From JACNLN01 sp964626495 (GTDB lineage: Bacteria > Fidelibacterota > Marinisomatia > Marinisomatales > CAZVFT01): a stretch of DNA of 34,654 nucleotides. Under the pieces are notes generated by a model. It saw only the letters and a list, made by a program, of their open reading frames with translations, was not told the origin of the DNA and searched no databases. Below, piece by piece: positions 1-9,167 of this stretch (within the stretch, counting starts at the first letter, position 1; each line of letters opens with the position of its first letter). The translations under genes and the position numbers were made by a program. Location: the NCBI GenBank assembly GCA_964626495.1, contig CAZVFT010000013.1:1-34654 (forward strand). The letters run 5' to 3'.

Positions 1-1
1 G

Positions 2-75
<74 letters not shown>

Positions 76-117
76 ATCGTCGAAATTTAATACAAAATAG
101 ACGATACCTCAAAAAGA

Positions 118-720
118 TTATTGAGATAATATTTGAATTTTTCCCCCACTTTCAGTAATAATATAATTTTGAAATTCATCAATCTTTTCTGTAGGAATCT
201 GGATTAATAATTTGGTTTTTTCATCATAATCTCGATGTAGCACTTTACCCTCAAACTGTCGAATAATATTTTGAGTTATTCCAATCATTCCATAAGGAAC
301 TTCCAAACACACCTTTGTGGTTGGAATAAATGAAGTGAGTTCTATGTCGTTAATGACAAGGGCAGCTGTATTTCCATAAGCTCTGGCAAGCTTGCTTTTA
401 CCCAGTTTAATCCCGCCAAAATATCTTACCACTAACAAAAGAGCATTGACAATTTGATTTTGCTGAAGATGGAACAAAATAGATTGTCCAGCTGTTCCCG
501 ATGGTTCACCTGCATCTGATTTTTCTTCTGTAATCTCTCCTGTTTCTTCAAGATAACAACGGTAAGCGTAACAAATATGTGTTGCATCACGATACTTTTT
601 TTTAATTGTTCGAAGACGTTTTGATATTTCTTCCTCTGTTTTTACCGGAATCATTATCCCGATAAATTTTGATCGTTTCTCTCGAAATTGTGACTGGGAA
701 ATTTTAGAGGGGTTATTCAT
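118..720 (-). CDS. YigZ/IMPACT family protein
   Basis: Protein of about 200 residues of the UPF0029/IMPACT family. The N-terminal half has the family pattern: an FIG segment, a THICYAYR strand, then SDAGEPSGTAG followed by VVRYFGGIKLG around residues 75-115. The C-terminal half looks like the small ferredoxin-like UPF0029 domain. The biochemical role in bacteria is not settled; the eukaryotic relative IMPACT regulates the kinase GCN2. The frame is open to a TTG at 738, but the ATG at 720 gives the usual family N-terminus. It follows der by about 30 bases and is probably co-transcribed with it. Confidence 0.88.
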   Translation of the reverse strand: MNNPSKISQSQFREKRSKFIGIMIPVKTEEEISKRLRTIKKKYRDATHICYAYRCYLEETGEITEEKSDAGEPSGTAGQSILFHLQQNQIVNALLLVVRYFGGIKLGKSKLARAYGNTAALVINDIELTSFIPTTKVCLEVPYGMIGITQNIIRQFEGKVLHRDYDEKTKLLIQIPTEKIDEFQNYIITESGGKIQILSQ

Positions 721-750
721 CGAAAAGGTATTGTACAAAGAAAATACGCG

Positions 751-2067
751 TTATGATCTTCGAAATGTAATTTTTATTGGGACTCCATTTAGATCAAAAT
801 GAGCCCTTAATTGGTTTTCGAGATAATTTTTATAAGAATCTTTGATTAAGTTAGGATAATTCGTAAAAAAAGTAAATTTTGGAGGTGCTGTTGCAATCTG
901 TGTAATGTATTTAATCTTGATATTCTTCCCCTGTAGAGCAGGAGGATGGTATCGCTCAACTGTCTTTCTGAGCACATTGTTCAGGACATTCGTAGGAATT
1001 TTTCTTTTCCATCGGGTGAAAACAGTCTCAGACTCCGGTAGAAGCTTGGTGACACGCTGTCTTGTCTTTGCGGAAATGAACAGGATGGGATAATCATTTA
1101 TTGCTTTAAATTGACGGCGGATAGCCTTTTTATAATCGTCCTGAGTCTTCTCATCTTTTTCTACCAGATCCCATTTATTCACCACAAGAATCATCCCTTT
1201 TCCATTATCCAACACCCGACGGACAATTTGCTGGTCTTGCCTGCCAAATCCTTTTACCCCATCGAGGATAACCAGAACCAGATGGGCATCATCAATAGCA
1301 TTAAAAGTTCTGACCATACTGTAATACTCAATGTTATCCCTAACTTTAGTCTTTTTCCTTAACCCGGCGGTATCTACCAGTACAAATGTTCTCCGGTGGT
1401 ATTTTATGGTGGTATCAATGGCATCCCGTGTTGTACCGGGTATTTCAGTCACGATGAGCTTTTCCTGATTCAAGAGCACATTGACAACCGACGATTTTCC
1501 AACATTTGGCATCCCAACAATAGCGATTCGAATGGCATCAGATTCTTTAAACTTAACTGATATCTTAATTCCTTTCAGTTTCTGAACAATTATATCCAGC
1601 ATATCACCTGTATTCCGACCATTTATGGCAGAGATTGAAATCATGATTTTAATTCCCAGGGAGTAAAATTCATTCAACATGGATTTTTGAGCTTCAGTAT
1701 CAATTTTGTTAACAACAAGTAAATGAGGTTTATTGGAACGTCTCACCAATTGAGCCAGATCTTCATCGATAGCGTTAATTCCCTCCCTGCCATCCACCAT
1801 TAAAATGATAAGATGAGCTTCTTCCATAGCCAGCTCTGCCTGATGTCGAACTGCAGCATCCATCTCGTTCACATCATCTGGAATATATCCTCCAGTATCA
1901 ATGAGACTAAAAGAGTCACCACTCCACTCAACATCACCATAGAGTCGATCCCGGGTAATTCCCTCCTGTTTATCGACAATAGCCTGCCGACGTCTCAACA
2001 GACGATTAAAAAGGGTCGATTTCCCTGTGTTAGGACGACCTATTATCGCTACTATTGGTCTTGCCAT
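751..2067 (-). CDS. der: Ribosome biogenesis GTPase Der
   Basis: 438-residue GTPase with two tandem G domains, the signature of Der/EngA, which acts in 50S subunit assembly. The first P-loop is GRPNTGKST (residues 10-18) and the second GMPNVGKSS (185-193). G4 motifs are NKID (about 120-123) and NKWD in the second domain. A C-terminal KH-like domain follows from about residue 345. Length is typical of the family (430-490). The ATG start has an AGGA Shine-Dalgarno about 8 bases upstream. yigZ follows on the same strand and a tRNA-Gly lies just upstream. Confidence 0.97.
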   Translation of the reverse strand: MARPIVAIIGRPNTGKSTLFNRLLRRRQAIVDKQEGITRDRLYGDVEWSGDSFSLIDTGGYIPDDVNEMDAAVRHQAELAMEEAHLIILMVDGREGINAIDEDLAQLVRRSNKPHLLVVNKIDTEAQKSMLNEFYSLGIKIMISISAINGRNTGDMLDIIVQKLKGIKISVKFKESDAIRIAIVGMPNVGKSSVVNVLLNQEKLIVTEIPGTTRDAIDTTIKYHRRTFVLVDTAGLRKKTKVRDNIEYYSMVRTFNAIDDAHLVLVILDGVKGFGRQDQQIVRRVLDNGKGMILVVNKWDLVEKDEKTQDDYKKAIRRQFKAINDYPILFISAKTRQRVTKLLPESETVFTRWKRKIPTNVLNNVLRKTVERYHPPALQGKNIKIKYITQIATAPPKFTFFTNYPNLIKDSYKNYLENQLRAHFDLNGVPIKITFRRS

Positions 2068-2133
2068 GTGAAATTCCTGCTAACAAAGGTTATAAGGTAA
2101 TTTAGGAAATTATGTAGATGTTTAGAAGTATTG

Positions 2134-2204
2134 AGCGCCTGATGGGAATCGAACCCACATGGCGAGCTTGGGAAGCTCGAATGTTACCATTACATCACAG
2201 GCGC
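2134..2204 (-). tRNA. tRNA-Gly (CCC)
   Basis: Complete 71-base cloverleaf on the minus strand. The acceptor stem is GCGCCTG/CAGGCGC with discriminator T. The anticodon stem CGAGC/GCTCG closes the loop TTCCCAA, giving anticodon CCC for glycine codon GGG. The T loop is TTCGATT. CCA is not encoded: the bases after the discriminator read CAA. Confidence 0.95.
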
Positions 2205-2262
2205 AAAAACGGCACAAGAATTTATACGAAAATTAGATAGAATCAAAAAAGTTGATAGAGAC

Positions 2263-3123
2263 TTATTCGCTATTAGAATAAAATGTCGTTACTGATTTAC
2301 TGTCGTGTTTAGCATAAAATAATTCATCAATGGTTTTTCCAATTTCAATATTCCCAAGATAATCTATGGCTACCAATCCTAATCTATATCGGAATTGTGC
2401 AGCTTCTTTAAGGACATTTTTCACTGTTTCATTTAACGGCATTCCATTTTCTACCTGACTTGCTACACGCACAGCTAGACCCATATTGACGATATGTTCA
2501 CCAATACCTGTACAGGAAAGTCCAACCTTTTTTGTGGCGTAATTCCCAGCAACAGTACCAGAATCGCTGACCCGTCCCGGCAATTCGTATCCCATACCTC
2601 CTGTTGAAGTTGCTGCTACAATATTCCCCATTTTATCTAATGCAACCACACCTACTGTCCCTGATTGACCGGCAGATTTTTCTTCGTATTCTCTGCGGCT
2701 CTGAGGAGTTATTGGATCAAAATATTTAATTCCGTTCTTCCGAGCGTATTCATTAGCTTCGTCACCAGCAATAACCTTATGTTTTTCGTGCGACAATTTT
2801 TCTGCGATTTCAATTGGGTTGCGGATATTCTTGATATTAATAACCGCAGAAAATGAATTTTTTCTTCCATCCATCAGTGATGCCGACATTCGAACCTGAC
2901 CATCTTTCTGTAATTTGGATCCCGTGCCAGCATTAAAATTGGGATCATCTTCAAGCAATCGAGTGCAATGAACAGTTGCTGTCCATGCATCGTAATCACA
3001 AAGAATAGGATAAGATTCCATCAAAAAAAGAATTAAGGTTTCATGAATGGTGATTCGCTTTTCTGTATCTCCCTCCAGACTTCCGACACCTCCATGAATA
3101 ACCATTTTAGGTGTTACTGACAC
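2263..3123 (-). CDS. Isoaspartyl peptidase / L-asparaginase (Ntn hydrolase)
   Basis: 286-residue member of the plant-type asparaginase (asparaginase 2) family, which hydrolyses isoaspartyl dipeptides and asparagine after autocleavage. The start has the family's IHGG motif (residues 9-12). SGTVG places the predicted nucleophile and cleavage Thr at residue 156, followed by VALD and the glycine-rich ATSTGGM segment. The LPGRVSDS motif and a GIGE motif complete the active-site region. The reading frame begins at a GTG with AAGGAA nine bases upstream; an ATG at residue 7 is an alternative. No signal peptide is seen, so it is probably cytoplasmic. It is transcribed divergently from nrdJ. Confidence 0.92.
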   Translation of the reverse strand: MSVTPKMVIHGGVGSLEGDTEKRITIHETLILFLMESYPILCDYDAWTATVHCTRLLEDDPNFNAGTGSKLQKDGQVRMSASLMDGRKNSFSAVINIKNIRNPIEIAEKLSHEKHKVIAGDEANEYARKNGIKYFDPITPQSRREYEEKSAGQSGTVGVVALDKMGNIVAATSTGGMGYELPGRVSDSGTVAGNYATKKVGLSCTGIGEHIVNMGLAVRVASQVENGMPLNETVKNVLKEAAQFRYRLGLVAIDYLGNIEIGKTIDELFYAKHDSKSVTTFYSNSE

Positions 3124-3153
3124 TAACTGTGTTTCCTTCTTTATCTTGTTAAA

Positions 3154-3182
3154 AAATTAAGTCTTTTCCAATGTCATTTCAA
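3154..3182 (-). promoter_or_regulatory. Candidate promoter of the isoaspartyl peptidase gene
   Basis: Minus-strand TTGAAA (3177-3182) and TAATTT (3154-3159) are separated by exactly 17 bases and placed about 30 bases before the GTG start. Sequence match only. Confidence 0.5.
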
Positions 3183-3263
3183 ACGAATTGTAGATTTTAA
3201 ACCATCACTTTTAAGAAAATTTCAAAATAATTAAAAATATTTTCCACATTTCAAGAATTGTTC

Positions 3264-3292
3264 TTGCCACCTTTTTTACCGATTTCTATATT
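3264..3292 (+). promoter_or_regulatory. Candidate nrdJ promoter and leader hairpin
   Basis: TTGCCA (3264-3269) and TATATT (3287-3292) have a 17-base spacer, predicting a leader of about 85 bases before the nrdJ ATG. A short hairpin, GCGGG (3308-3312) with CCCGC (3320-3324), sits early in that leader. No cobalamin riboswitch or NrdR-box pair could be recognised here. Confidence 0.5.
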
Positions 3293-3384
3293 AGGCGCAA
3301 GAACTTCGCGGGAAATTTACCCGCTTGCCAATTGCTTTTCATTTTTTAATCGTTAACTTACATACATTCTGACAGGGGTTCGCT

Positions 3385-5904
3385 ATGGCAGAGGCGATGG
3401 AATTTGATTTTTTCTATCCTAAAACATCTGATAAATCTTCAAAGGGTATCATCAAACCCAAAATCGATCTTATGGAAATCGATGAGTCGAAATCTTCACC
3501 AGAAACTGATTTACCAGAAGTCCTAGGCGAAAAAACCCCCCACAATTACACGCTGGAAGGATATTTTGGTAAAGATACATTAGGCAAAGAGGTTCTTCAA
3601 AATAAATATCTTGCTCCCTGGGAAAAAAGTCCATACGACATGTGGAAACGGGTAGCCAAATCCATATCCTCTATAGAGAAAAAGGAAGACCAGACTTTCT
3701 GGTATAAAAAGTTTTTCTCAATTTTAGAAGATTTCCGATTTGTTCCCGGCGGTAGAATTATGCATGGTGCCGGGCGGGAAGACATAATTACAACCCTCAA
3801 TAATTGTTACGTTGTTGCTATCCGTGAGGACTCCATTCAGGCAATTTATGACACTATTGTTGAGGAAGCACTCACCTATAAATTTGGCGGTGGTTGCGGG
3901 CACGATCTCAGCATTCTCCGACCCAGCGGTGACAGTATCGATGGCACCGGAGGTGAATCCTGTGGACCTACTGGATTCATGAATCTATTTAGCGAAAACA
4001 CAAATACGATTGCTCAGCATGGTCGTCGTGGTGCCAATATGCAAACCCTGCGTATTGATCATCCAGATATCTATAAATTCATCGATATAAAACGTAATCT
4101 TCATAGAGTAAAACATTCCAATATATCGGTTCTTTTAACCCACAAATTTATGAATGCAGTAGAAAATGATCAGGATTTTGATCTAATACATAAAGGAAAA
4201 GTATACCATACAATTAGAGCAAAGGAACTCTGGAACAAAATAATTTCTGCTGCGCACGCCAGTGGTGAACCGGGTATCCTTTTCTGGGATACAATGAAAG
4301 AACACCACAATGCTGAATATTGCAGTCCCATTCTAACCACAAATCCATGCGGTGAGCAACCTTTACCCGATGGTGGTTGTTGTAATTTAGGGTCCATTAA
4401 TCTTGAGAGATTTGTGGATGATGAGGGAAATTTTCACGAGAATAAATTTAAAAAAACTGTTACTATTGCGGTTCGTTTTTTAGACAATATTATTGACTAT
4501 AACATAAATCGACACGCACTTGAAGTTCAAAAACAGAATGCCCGAAATGATCGTCGGGTTGGTTTGGGTCTGCTGGGACTTGGGGATATGCTTGTCAAGA
4601 TGAAAATACGATATGACAGTGATCAAGCTCTCGAAATGGTTGATATAATCGGGAAATGGTATCGTGACACTACTTATCAGACATCTATTGACCTTGCCAG
4701 AGAAAAAAATCCATTCCCCAACTTCCGATGGGATGGATATAAAAAAAGTAAATTCGTTCAAAATATTAGTGATGAACTCCGAAGTAAAATTCGAAAATAT
4801 GGTATAAGAAATTCAACTATCTTAACTGTGCCCCCCACAGGCAGCGGAGCAATCGTAGCTCGAGTGACATCCGGTATCGAACCGATTTTCAGCACATCAT
4901 ACACCCGCCGTGTCAAACAGAATGACGGATATGGAGATACGTTCAAGGAATTCACGGTGTACCACCCCATTATCAATAAGATTTTTGGTAATGACAAAAA
5001 CTTACCAGACTATATCGTCACTGCTCATGATATCGATCCTTACTTCCGGATCAAGATGCAGGGCATTATTCAGAAATATGTTGATTCTTCCATCAGCTCT
5101 ACAGTAAATCTGAAAAAAGATATTGATGTGGATACCGTGGCAGATATTTATATGACTGCCTATAAAGCTGGTTTGAAAGGGGTCACAGTATACCGTGAGG
5201 GAGCCCGTGAAGGAATTCTAATCACCAACCAGCCTGCCCCACATGGGGAGCTGGCAGACAAAGAAAATTTAGATAATGCAGAACGGACTGGATCTCCAGA
5301 AGATAAATTATCCACATCCGTAAAACCGGAAAAAGAATCCGAAACAGCAACAGCTTCGAGAGTAAAAAAGAAGCCGAGAATCAGACCATCCATCACGAAA
5401 GGAATCACTAAGAGAATACGAACTGGGGAGGGATCACTCTATATCACTATTAACGAAGATGAACAAGGACTTAGTGAAATTTTCACAACCATCGGCAAAG
5501 CAGGCGGTAACGCTGCGGCACAATCTGAAGCTATCAGTCGACTTGTGTCCCTTGCACTTCGTTCTGGTATTGATGTACATGATGTCATTAAACAATTGAA
5601 AGGGATCAGTGGTCCCAATCCCACATGGGAAAATGGGCGACTCATTCTATCCACCCCTGACGCCATAGGGAAAGCTCTCGAAGATTATCTCGTGAATAAA
5701 GATGAAAGCAGTGTGGAAAATGAGGAGGAAAGATCCAAAACTCCCGTTTTTTCACTTGCTGACGAGACATCGGGGAATTCATCACACATCGATGCGGATT
5801 ATAATCCACGAACGATGATTACTTGTCCTGATTGCGGAAGTACAGTATACCACGAAAATAATTGTGTGATCTGTCACTCTTGTGGATACTCGAAATGTGA
5901 TTAA
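3385..5904 (+). CDS. nrdJ: Vitamin B12-dependent (class II) ribonucleotide reductase
   Basis: 839-residue adenosylcobalamin-dependent reductase making deoxyribonucleotides from ribonucleotides, independent of oxygen. After a low-complexity N-terminus of about 55 residues comes the catalytic barrel. The NNCYVV cysteine motif and GGGCGHDLS lie near residues 140-175. The active-site NPCGE is at 320-324 and is followed by a GGCCNLGSINL segment. The phosphate-binding loop is TVPPTGSGA. After a basic linker (about 640-680) there is a TSCPD-type domain, and the protein ends in a four-cysteine zinc ribbon starting CPDCGS at 814. No N-terminal ATP cone is evident. It is the only gene on this strand for 28 kb and is convergent with frr. 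Predicted cytoplasmic and dependent on cobalamin supply; no B12 synthesis genes are in the window. Confidence 0.96.
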   Translation: MAEAMEFDFFYPKTSDKSSKGIIKPKIDLMEIDESKSSPETDLPEVLGEKTPHNYTLEGYFGKDTLGKEVLQNKYLAPWEKSPYDMWKRVAKSISSIEKKEDQTFWYKKFFSILEDFRFVPGGRIMHGAGREDIITTLNNCYVVAIREDSIQAIYDTIVEEALTYKFGGGCGHDLSILRPSGDSIDGTGGESCGPTGFMNLFSENTNTIAQHGRRGANMQTLRIDHPDIYKFIDIKRNLHRVKHSNISVLLTHKFMNAVENDQDFDLIHKGKVYHTIRAKELWNKIISAAHASGEPGILFWDTMKEHHNAEYCSPILTTNPCGEQPLPDGGCCNLGSINLERFVDDEGNFHENKFKKTVTIAVRFLDNIIDYNINRHALEVQKQNARNDRRVGLGLLGLGDMLVKMKIRYDSDQALEMVDIIGKWYRDTTYQTSIDLAREKNPFPNFRWDGYKKSKFVQNISDELRSKIRKYGIRNSTILTVPPTGSGAIVARVTSGIEPIFSTSYTRRVKQNDGYGDTFKEFTVYHPIINKIFGNDKNLPDYIVTAHDIDPYFRIKMQGIIQKYVDSSISSTVNLKKDIDVDTVADIYMTAYKAGLKGVTVYREGAREGILITNQPAPHGELADKENLDNAERTGSPEDKLSTSVKPEKESETATASRVKKKPRIRPSITKGITKRIRTGEGSLYITINEDEQGLSEIFTTIGKAGGNAAAQSEAISRLVSLALRSGIDVHDVIKQLKGISGPNPTWENGRLILSTPDAIGKALEDYLVNKDESSVENEEERSKTPVFSLADETSGNSSHIDADYNPRTMITCPDCGSTVYHENNCVICHSCGYSKCD

Positions 5905-5910
5905 TCTTTT

Positions 5911-5937
5911 TTATAAAAAAAATGCCCCGCTTGGGGC
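5911..5937 (-). terminator. Intrinsic terminator after frr
   Basis: Read on the minus strand, a perfect 5-bp G+C stem GCCCC/GGGGC (5937 to 5924) with a 4-base loop is followed by a run of eight T with one break. It starts 30 bases after the frr stop and ends the ribosomal operon. In the plus direction (nrdJ) the hairpin is followed only by AAAATC, so it is a weak terminator that way. Confidence 0.85.
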
Positions 5938-5966
5938 AAAATCAAAGAGTTAAATTTAGATACCCT

Positions 5967-6524
5967 TTATTCTTCCATAAGCTCTTTTTCCTTTTTCTCC
6001 AATAATTGATTCAATTCTTCAATATACTTATCAGTAATCTTCTGAATTTCATCATAACCATAATGTTCTTCATCTTCAGAAATCTCGTGATTTCTCTGCA
6101 TTTCCCGAAACTGGATATTCACATCTTTACGAACATTTCGAACAGCAATTCTTCCATCTTCCACAAGTTGATGAACATATCTGACCAGTTCCTGGCGTCG
6201 CTCTTCTGTAAGGGGAGGAATAGGAATCCGAATGATATTGCCATCATTCGAAGGGTTCAATCCAAGATTTGCAGCTTGAATTTCCCTCTCAATATCGTAT
6301 AGTATCGTTTTATCATAAGGTTGTACAGTAAGTAGTCTTGCTTCTGAAGCGGTTACGTTAGCAAGCGATTTTAGGGGTGTTGAGGTTCCGTAATAAGATA
6401 CCTTAATACTATCAAGGAGGACTGGAGTCGCTCGACCACTACGAATGTGAACTAATTCTTGTCTTGTATGTTCAACAGAAACTTCCATTCGGTGTTTTAC
6501 ATCTTTAAAATATTCTTCTAACAT
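5967..6524 (-). CDS. frr: Ribosome recycling factor
   Basis: 185 residues, the usual length for RRF, which with EF-G splits post-termination ribosomes. The conserved blocks are present: an N-terminal helix, HIRSGRATP (about 26-34), then IRIPIPPLTEERR and the long C-terminal helices ending in a Lys/Glu-rich stretch. The ATG start lies 5 bases after the pyrH stop, with AGGAG formed across the junction. Last gene of the rplM-to-frr operon. Confidence 0.97.
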   Translation of the reverse strand: MLEEYFKDVKHRMEVSVEHTRQELVHIRSGRATPVLLDSIKVSYYGTSTPLKSLANVTASEARLLTVQPYDKTILYDIEREIQAANLGLNPSNDGNIIRIPIPPLTEERRQELVRYVHQLVEDGRIAVRNVRKDVNIQFREMQRNHEISEDEEHYGYDEIQKITDKYIEELNQLLEKKEKELMEE

Positions 6525-6529
6525 ACATA

Positions 6530-7246
6530 CTACTCCTGGATAAACGTTCCTATTTTTTCTCCATTCAAAATTTTGTTTAAATCTCTACTTTTACTGACAT
6601 TGAACACAACTATGGGGATATGATTTTCACGACACAGTGTTACAGCTGTAAGATCCATCACTTTCAACTCATCCTCAATCACTTGCCGAAATGTTAAATT
6701 ATGAAACATTTTTGCATCGGGATATTGGACAGGGTCTTTATCATAAACCCCATCTACTTTAGTTCCTTTTAATAAAATATCTGCTTCAAGTTCCGTCGCC
6801 CGTAGAGCCGCTGCTGTATCAGTACTAAAATACGGATTTCCAGTTCCACCGGCAATAATTATCACTCGACCTTTTTCCAGATGTCGAATAGCCCGTCTTC
6901 GGATGTATGGTTCAGCCAATTGTGAAATGGTAATGGCAGTGAGTGTTCTTGTGGTACACCCCTCATTTTCAAGAGCATCCTGAAGAGTAATAGCATTGAT
7001 GATGGTAGCCAGCATACCAAGATAGTCTGCCGATACTCGATCCATCCCCTTTTTTTCAGCCATATTCCCACGCAGGATATTCCCCCCCCCAATGACGATT
7101 CCGATACTCACCCCCATTTCGTAAACGGTTTTTACTTCTGTAGCAAGATATTTTGCTCTGGCTGGATCAATGCCAAATCCTTTTTGTCCAGCAAGGATTT
7201 CTCCGCTGAGCTTCAGCAAAATCCTACCGAAGGAAGGACCTGTCAT
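6530..7246 (-). CDS. pyrH: UMP kinase
   Basis: 238-residue bacterial-type hexameric UMP kinase of the amino acid kinase fold, converting UMP and ATP to UDP. Motifs are KLSGE (about 12-16), the IGGGN loop (about 52-57), the GGTGNPYFSTDTAA nucleotide-binding segment and KVDGVYDKDP near residue 165. The order tsf-pyrH-frr is widely conserved in bacteria. No clear Shine-Dalgarno precedes the ATG; the gap after tsf is only 15 bases, so translational coupling is likely. Confidence 0.97.
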   Translation of the reverse strand: MTGPSFGRILLKLSGEILAGQKGFGIDPARAKYLATEVKTVYEMGVSIGIVIGGGNILRGNMAEKKGMDRVSADYLGMLATIINAITLQDALENEGCTTRTLTAITISQLAEPYIRRRAIRHLEKGRVIIIAGGTGNPYFSTDTAAALRATELEADILLKGTKVDGVYDKDPVQYPDAKMFHNLTFRQVIEDELKVMDLTAVTLCRENHIPIVVFNVSKSRDLNKILNGEKIGTFIQE

Positions 7247-7261
7247 TTTATAAAATAGAAA

Positions 7262-7879
7262 TTAACTTCCACTGTCAGAGGGGATTCCTTCGCCTACCTC
7301 AAAACGGGCAAAACGAGAAATATGGACATTCTCACCAAGAGTGGCGATTGTTTCAGTTAGAAGTTCCTGAACGGATTTCTCGGTATCCTTGATAAAGGGC
7401 TGTTCCAGCAGGCAATTTTCCTGATAATATTTTTCTAAACGACCCCCAACAATACGATCAATAACTTTCTCAGGTTTACCCAACAACTTTGCCTGCTCTT
7501 TATAAATATGTTTTTCACGTTCTACAATAGTTTCTTCCACATCTTCACGTTTGATGGTAATCGGATTGGTAGCTGCAATCTGCATAGCTATATCTTTCAC
7601 AAACGAGGTAAATCTATCGTTTTTCGCCACAAAGTCTGTCTCACAATTTACCTCCACAATCACACCAATACGATTCCCTGGATGAATATAAGAAAAAATG
7701 ATACCCTGATCTGTTTTTCTACTGCTCTTCCGGTCTGCCTTGGCAATTCCAGATTTTCGAAGATATTCTACCGCCTTATCCATATCCCCGTTATTAGATT
7801 TTAATGCATTCTTACAATCCATCATTCCTGCACCAGTGCGATCTCTCAATTGCTTGACTGTTTTAGCATCAATCGTCAT
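7262..7879 (-). CDS. tsf: Elongation factor Ts (short form)
   Basis: 205-residue EF-Ts, the nucleotide exchange factor for EF-Tu. It has the N-terminal UBA-like module with LRDRTGAGMMDCK (about 11-23) and the EF-Tu contact motif NCETDFVAKN (78-87), whose TDFV lies at 81-84. At 205 residues it is much shorter than the E. coli protein (283) and resembles the compact Thermus form with one core subdomain. Its start codon lies inside the 3' end of rpsB (11-base overlap), which suggests translational coupling. Confidence 0.96.
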   Translation of the reverse strand: MTIDAKTVKQLRDRTGAGMMDCKNALKSNNGDMDKAVEYLRKSGIAKADRKSSRKTDQGIIFSYIHPGNRIGVIVEVNCETDFVAKNDRFTSFVKDIAMQIAATNPITIKREDVEETIVEREKHIYKEQAKLLGKPEKVIDRIVGGRLEKYYQENCLLEQPFIKDTEKSVQELLTETIATLGENVHISRFARFEVGEGIPSDSGS

Positions 7880-8756
7880 TTGATTCGTCTGCTCCTTTAC
7901 TTTCCTTACTTTCCGCCGGGGTTTTCTTCTCCTCTATATTTTTACCTTTAGTTTCTGTTACTTCATCCTTTTCAGATACAGAGATTTTTTCCTCACTTTC
8001 CACACTCTCATCTTCCGATTCTGCACCTTCTTGTTTTCCCGCTTCAAGATCCGAAACTACCTCCTCATCTTTGGGATAAGGAATATCCTTGACCTCACAA
8101 ATTACCTTCGATAGTTCTCCGATAATAAGTTTTACCGCTCTGATGGAATCGTCATTAGCAGGTATGGGATAATCAACCTGTTTTGGATCAGTGTTTGTGT
8201 CAACAATTGCAACTACTGGAATAGTCAAGAGACGCGCTTCCTTGACAGCAATCATTTCGTGGTGGGTATCTGCCACGATCAGAGCATCAGGAATGCGACG
8301 CATATCTTTGATTCCACGATGTTGATCCTGAAGACGGATCATTTCACGTTCAAGAGAGAGTAACTCTTTCTTCGTCACATTTTCATACAGTGGACTCGAT
8401 TCTTTCTCGAGAGACTGCAACCGCTTGATGCTTTTTCGAATCGTGGAAAAATTCGTCAGCGTTCCCCCCAACCATCTCTCCACGACATAAAACATTCCGC
8501 ATTTGTCCGCCTCTTGTTGAACGATATCCTTAATGGTCTTTTTTGTACCAACAAATAATATTTCCCCTCCATTTTCCACAACTTCTTTAAGAAAATTTAT
8601 TGCTTTCTCAATATTGACAAGGGTTTCATCGAGGTTTATAATATTAATACCTCTCTTGGTCATCAATATATACGGTTTGTAATTGGGATGCCACTTTCTT
8701 TTTATATGACCAAAATGAGCACCCGTGCTTAACAGATCATCAAAGGTAAGTTCCAA
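7869..8756 (-). CDS. rpsB: 30S ribosomal protein S2 with acidic C-terminal tail
   Basis: 295 residues. The core (about 1-222) is normal S2, with TGAHFGHIKRKWHP near the N-terminus, GGTLTNFSTI and ADTHHEMIAVKEA, followed by the IPVVAIVDTNTDP segment. From about residue 223 a 73-residue tail follows that is very rich in Glu, Ser and Lys and predicted disordered. The start is a TTG (8754-8756) with an ideal GAGGAG six bases upstream; no ATG lies nearer that would preserve the S2 N-terminus. It overlaps tsf by 11 bases. Confidence 0.96.
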   Translation of the reverse strand: MELTFDDLLSTGAHFGHIKRKWHPNYKPYILMTKRGINIINLDETLVNIEKAINFLKEVVENGGEILFVGTKKTIKDIVQQEADKCGMFYVVERWLGGTLTNFSTIRKSIKRLQSLEKESSPLYENVTKKELLSLEREMIRLQDQHRGIKDMRRIPDALIVADTHHEMIAVKEARLLTIPVVAIVDTNTDPKQVDYPIPANDDSIRAVKLIIGELSKVICEVKDIPYPKDEEVVSDLEAGKQEGAESEDESVESEEKISVSEKDEVTETKGKNIEEKKTPAESKESKGADESNDD

Positions 8757-8768
8757 AGACAGCTCCTC

Positions 8769-9164
8769 TTATCTTTTCGAAAATTGAAATGCCCGTCGAG
8801 CCCCGCGCAGCCCGTATTTCTTTCGTTCCTTTTCTCTTGGATCCCGGGTTAACAGACCGGCTTTCTTGAGCGGAGTTCTATAATTTTTATCCAGATCAAC
8901 GAGAGCCCGAGCAATCCCATGAGATATTGCCCCAGCCTGTCCCGATAATCCACCACCTTCTACATTCACAATGATATCAAATTTCTTATCCTCAAAATCA
9001 ACTACATCCAGTGGATTTGCTGCAACTTTTTTCTGACTCACACGACCAAAATAATCATCCAAATTATGTTTATTAATGACAATTTTCCCATTTCCGTCTT
9101 TTAATTGGACACGAGCAACCGATGATTTCCGTCGCCCTACTTTTAAGATGTTAACATTAGCCAT
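8769..9164 (-). CDS. rpsI: 30S ribosomal protein S9
   Basis: 131 residues, normal length. It shows the GRRKSSVARV start, the GGGLSGQAGA loop with HGIARAL near residue 75, and the basic C-terminus RDPREKERKKYGLRGARRA ending in SKR, which reaches the ribosomal P site. A GAGG Shine-Dalgarno lies upstream. It follows rplM by 3 bases, the usual pairing, and rpsB follows after 12 bases. Confidence 0.98.
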   Translation of the reverse strand: MANVNILKVGRRKSSVARVQLKDGNGKIVINKHNLDDYFGRVSQKKVAANPLDVVDFEDKKFDIIVNVEGGGLSGQAGAISHGIARALVDLDKNYRTPLKKAGLLTRDPREKERKKYGLRGARRAFQFSKR

Positions 9165-9167
9165 TAA

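Noticed and set aside
80..112. ATCGTC/GACGAT inverted repeat between yigZ and the initiator tRNA
   Set aside because: Six pairs with an 18-base loop and no T run; too weak to call a terminator or processing site.
3183..3384. Cobalamin riboswitch or NrdR boxes before nrdJ
   Set aside because: No B12-box-like conserved segment or paired NrdR palindromes could be recognised; the leader is only about 85 bases.
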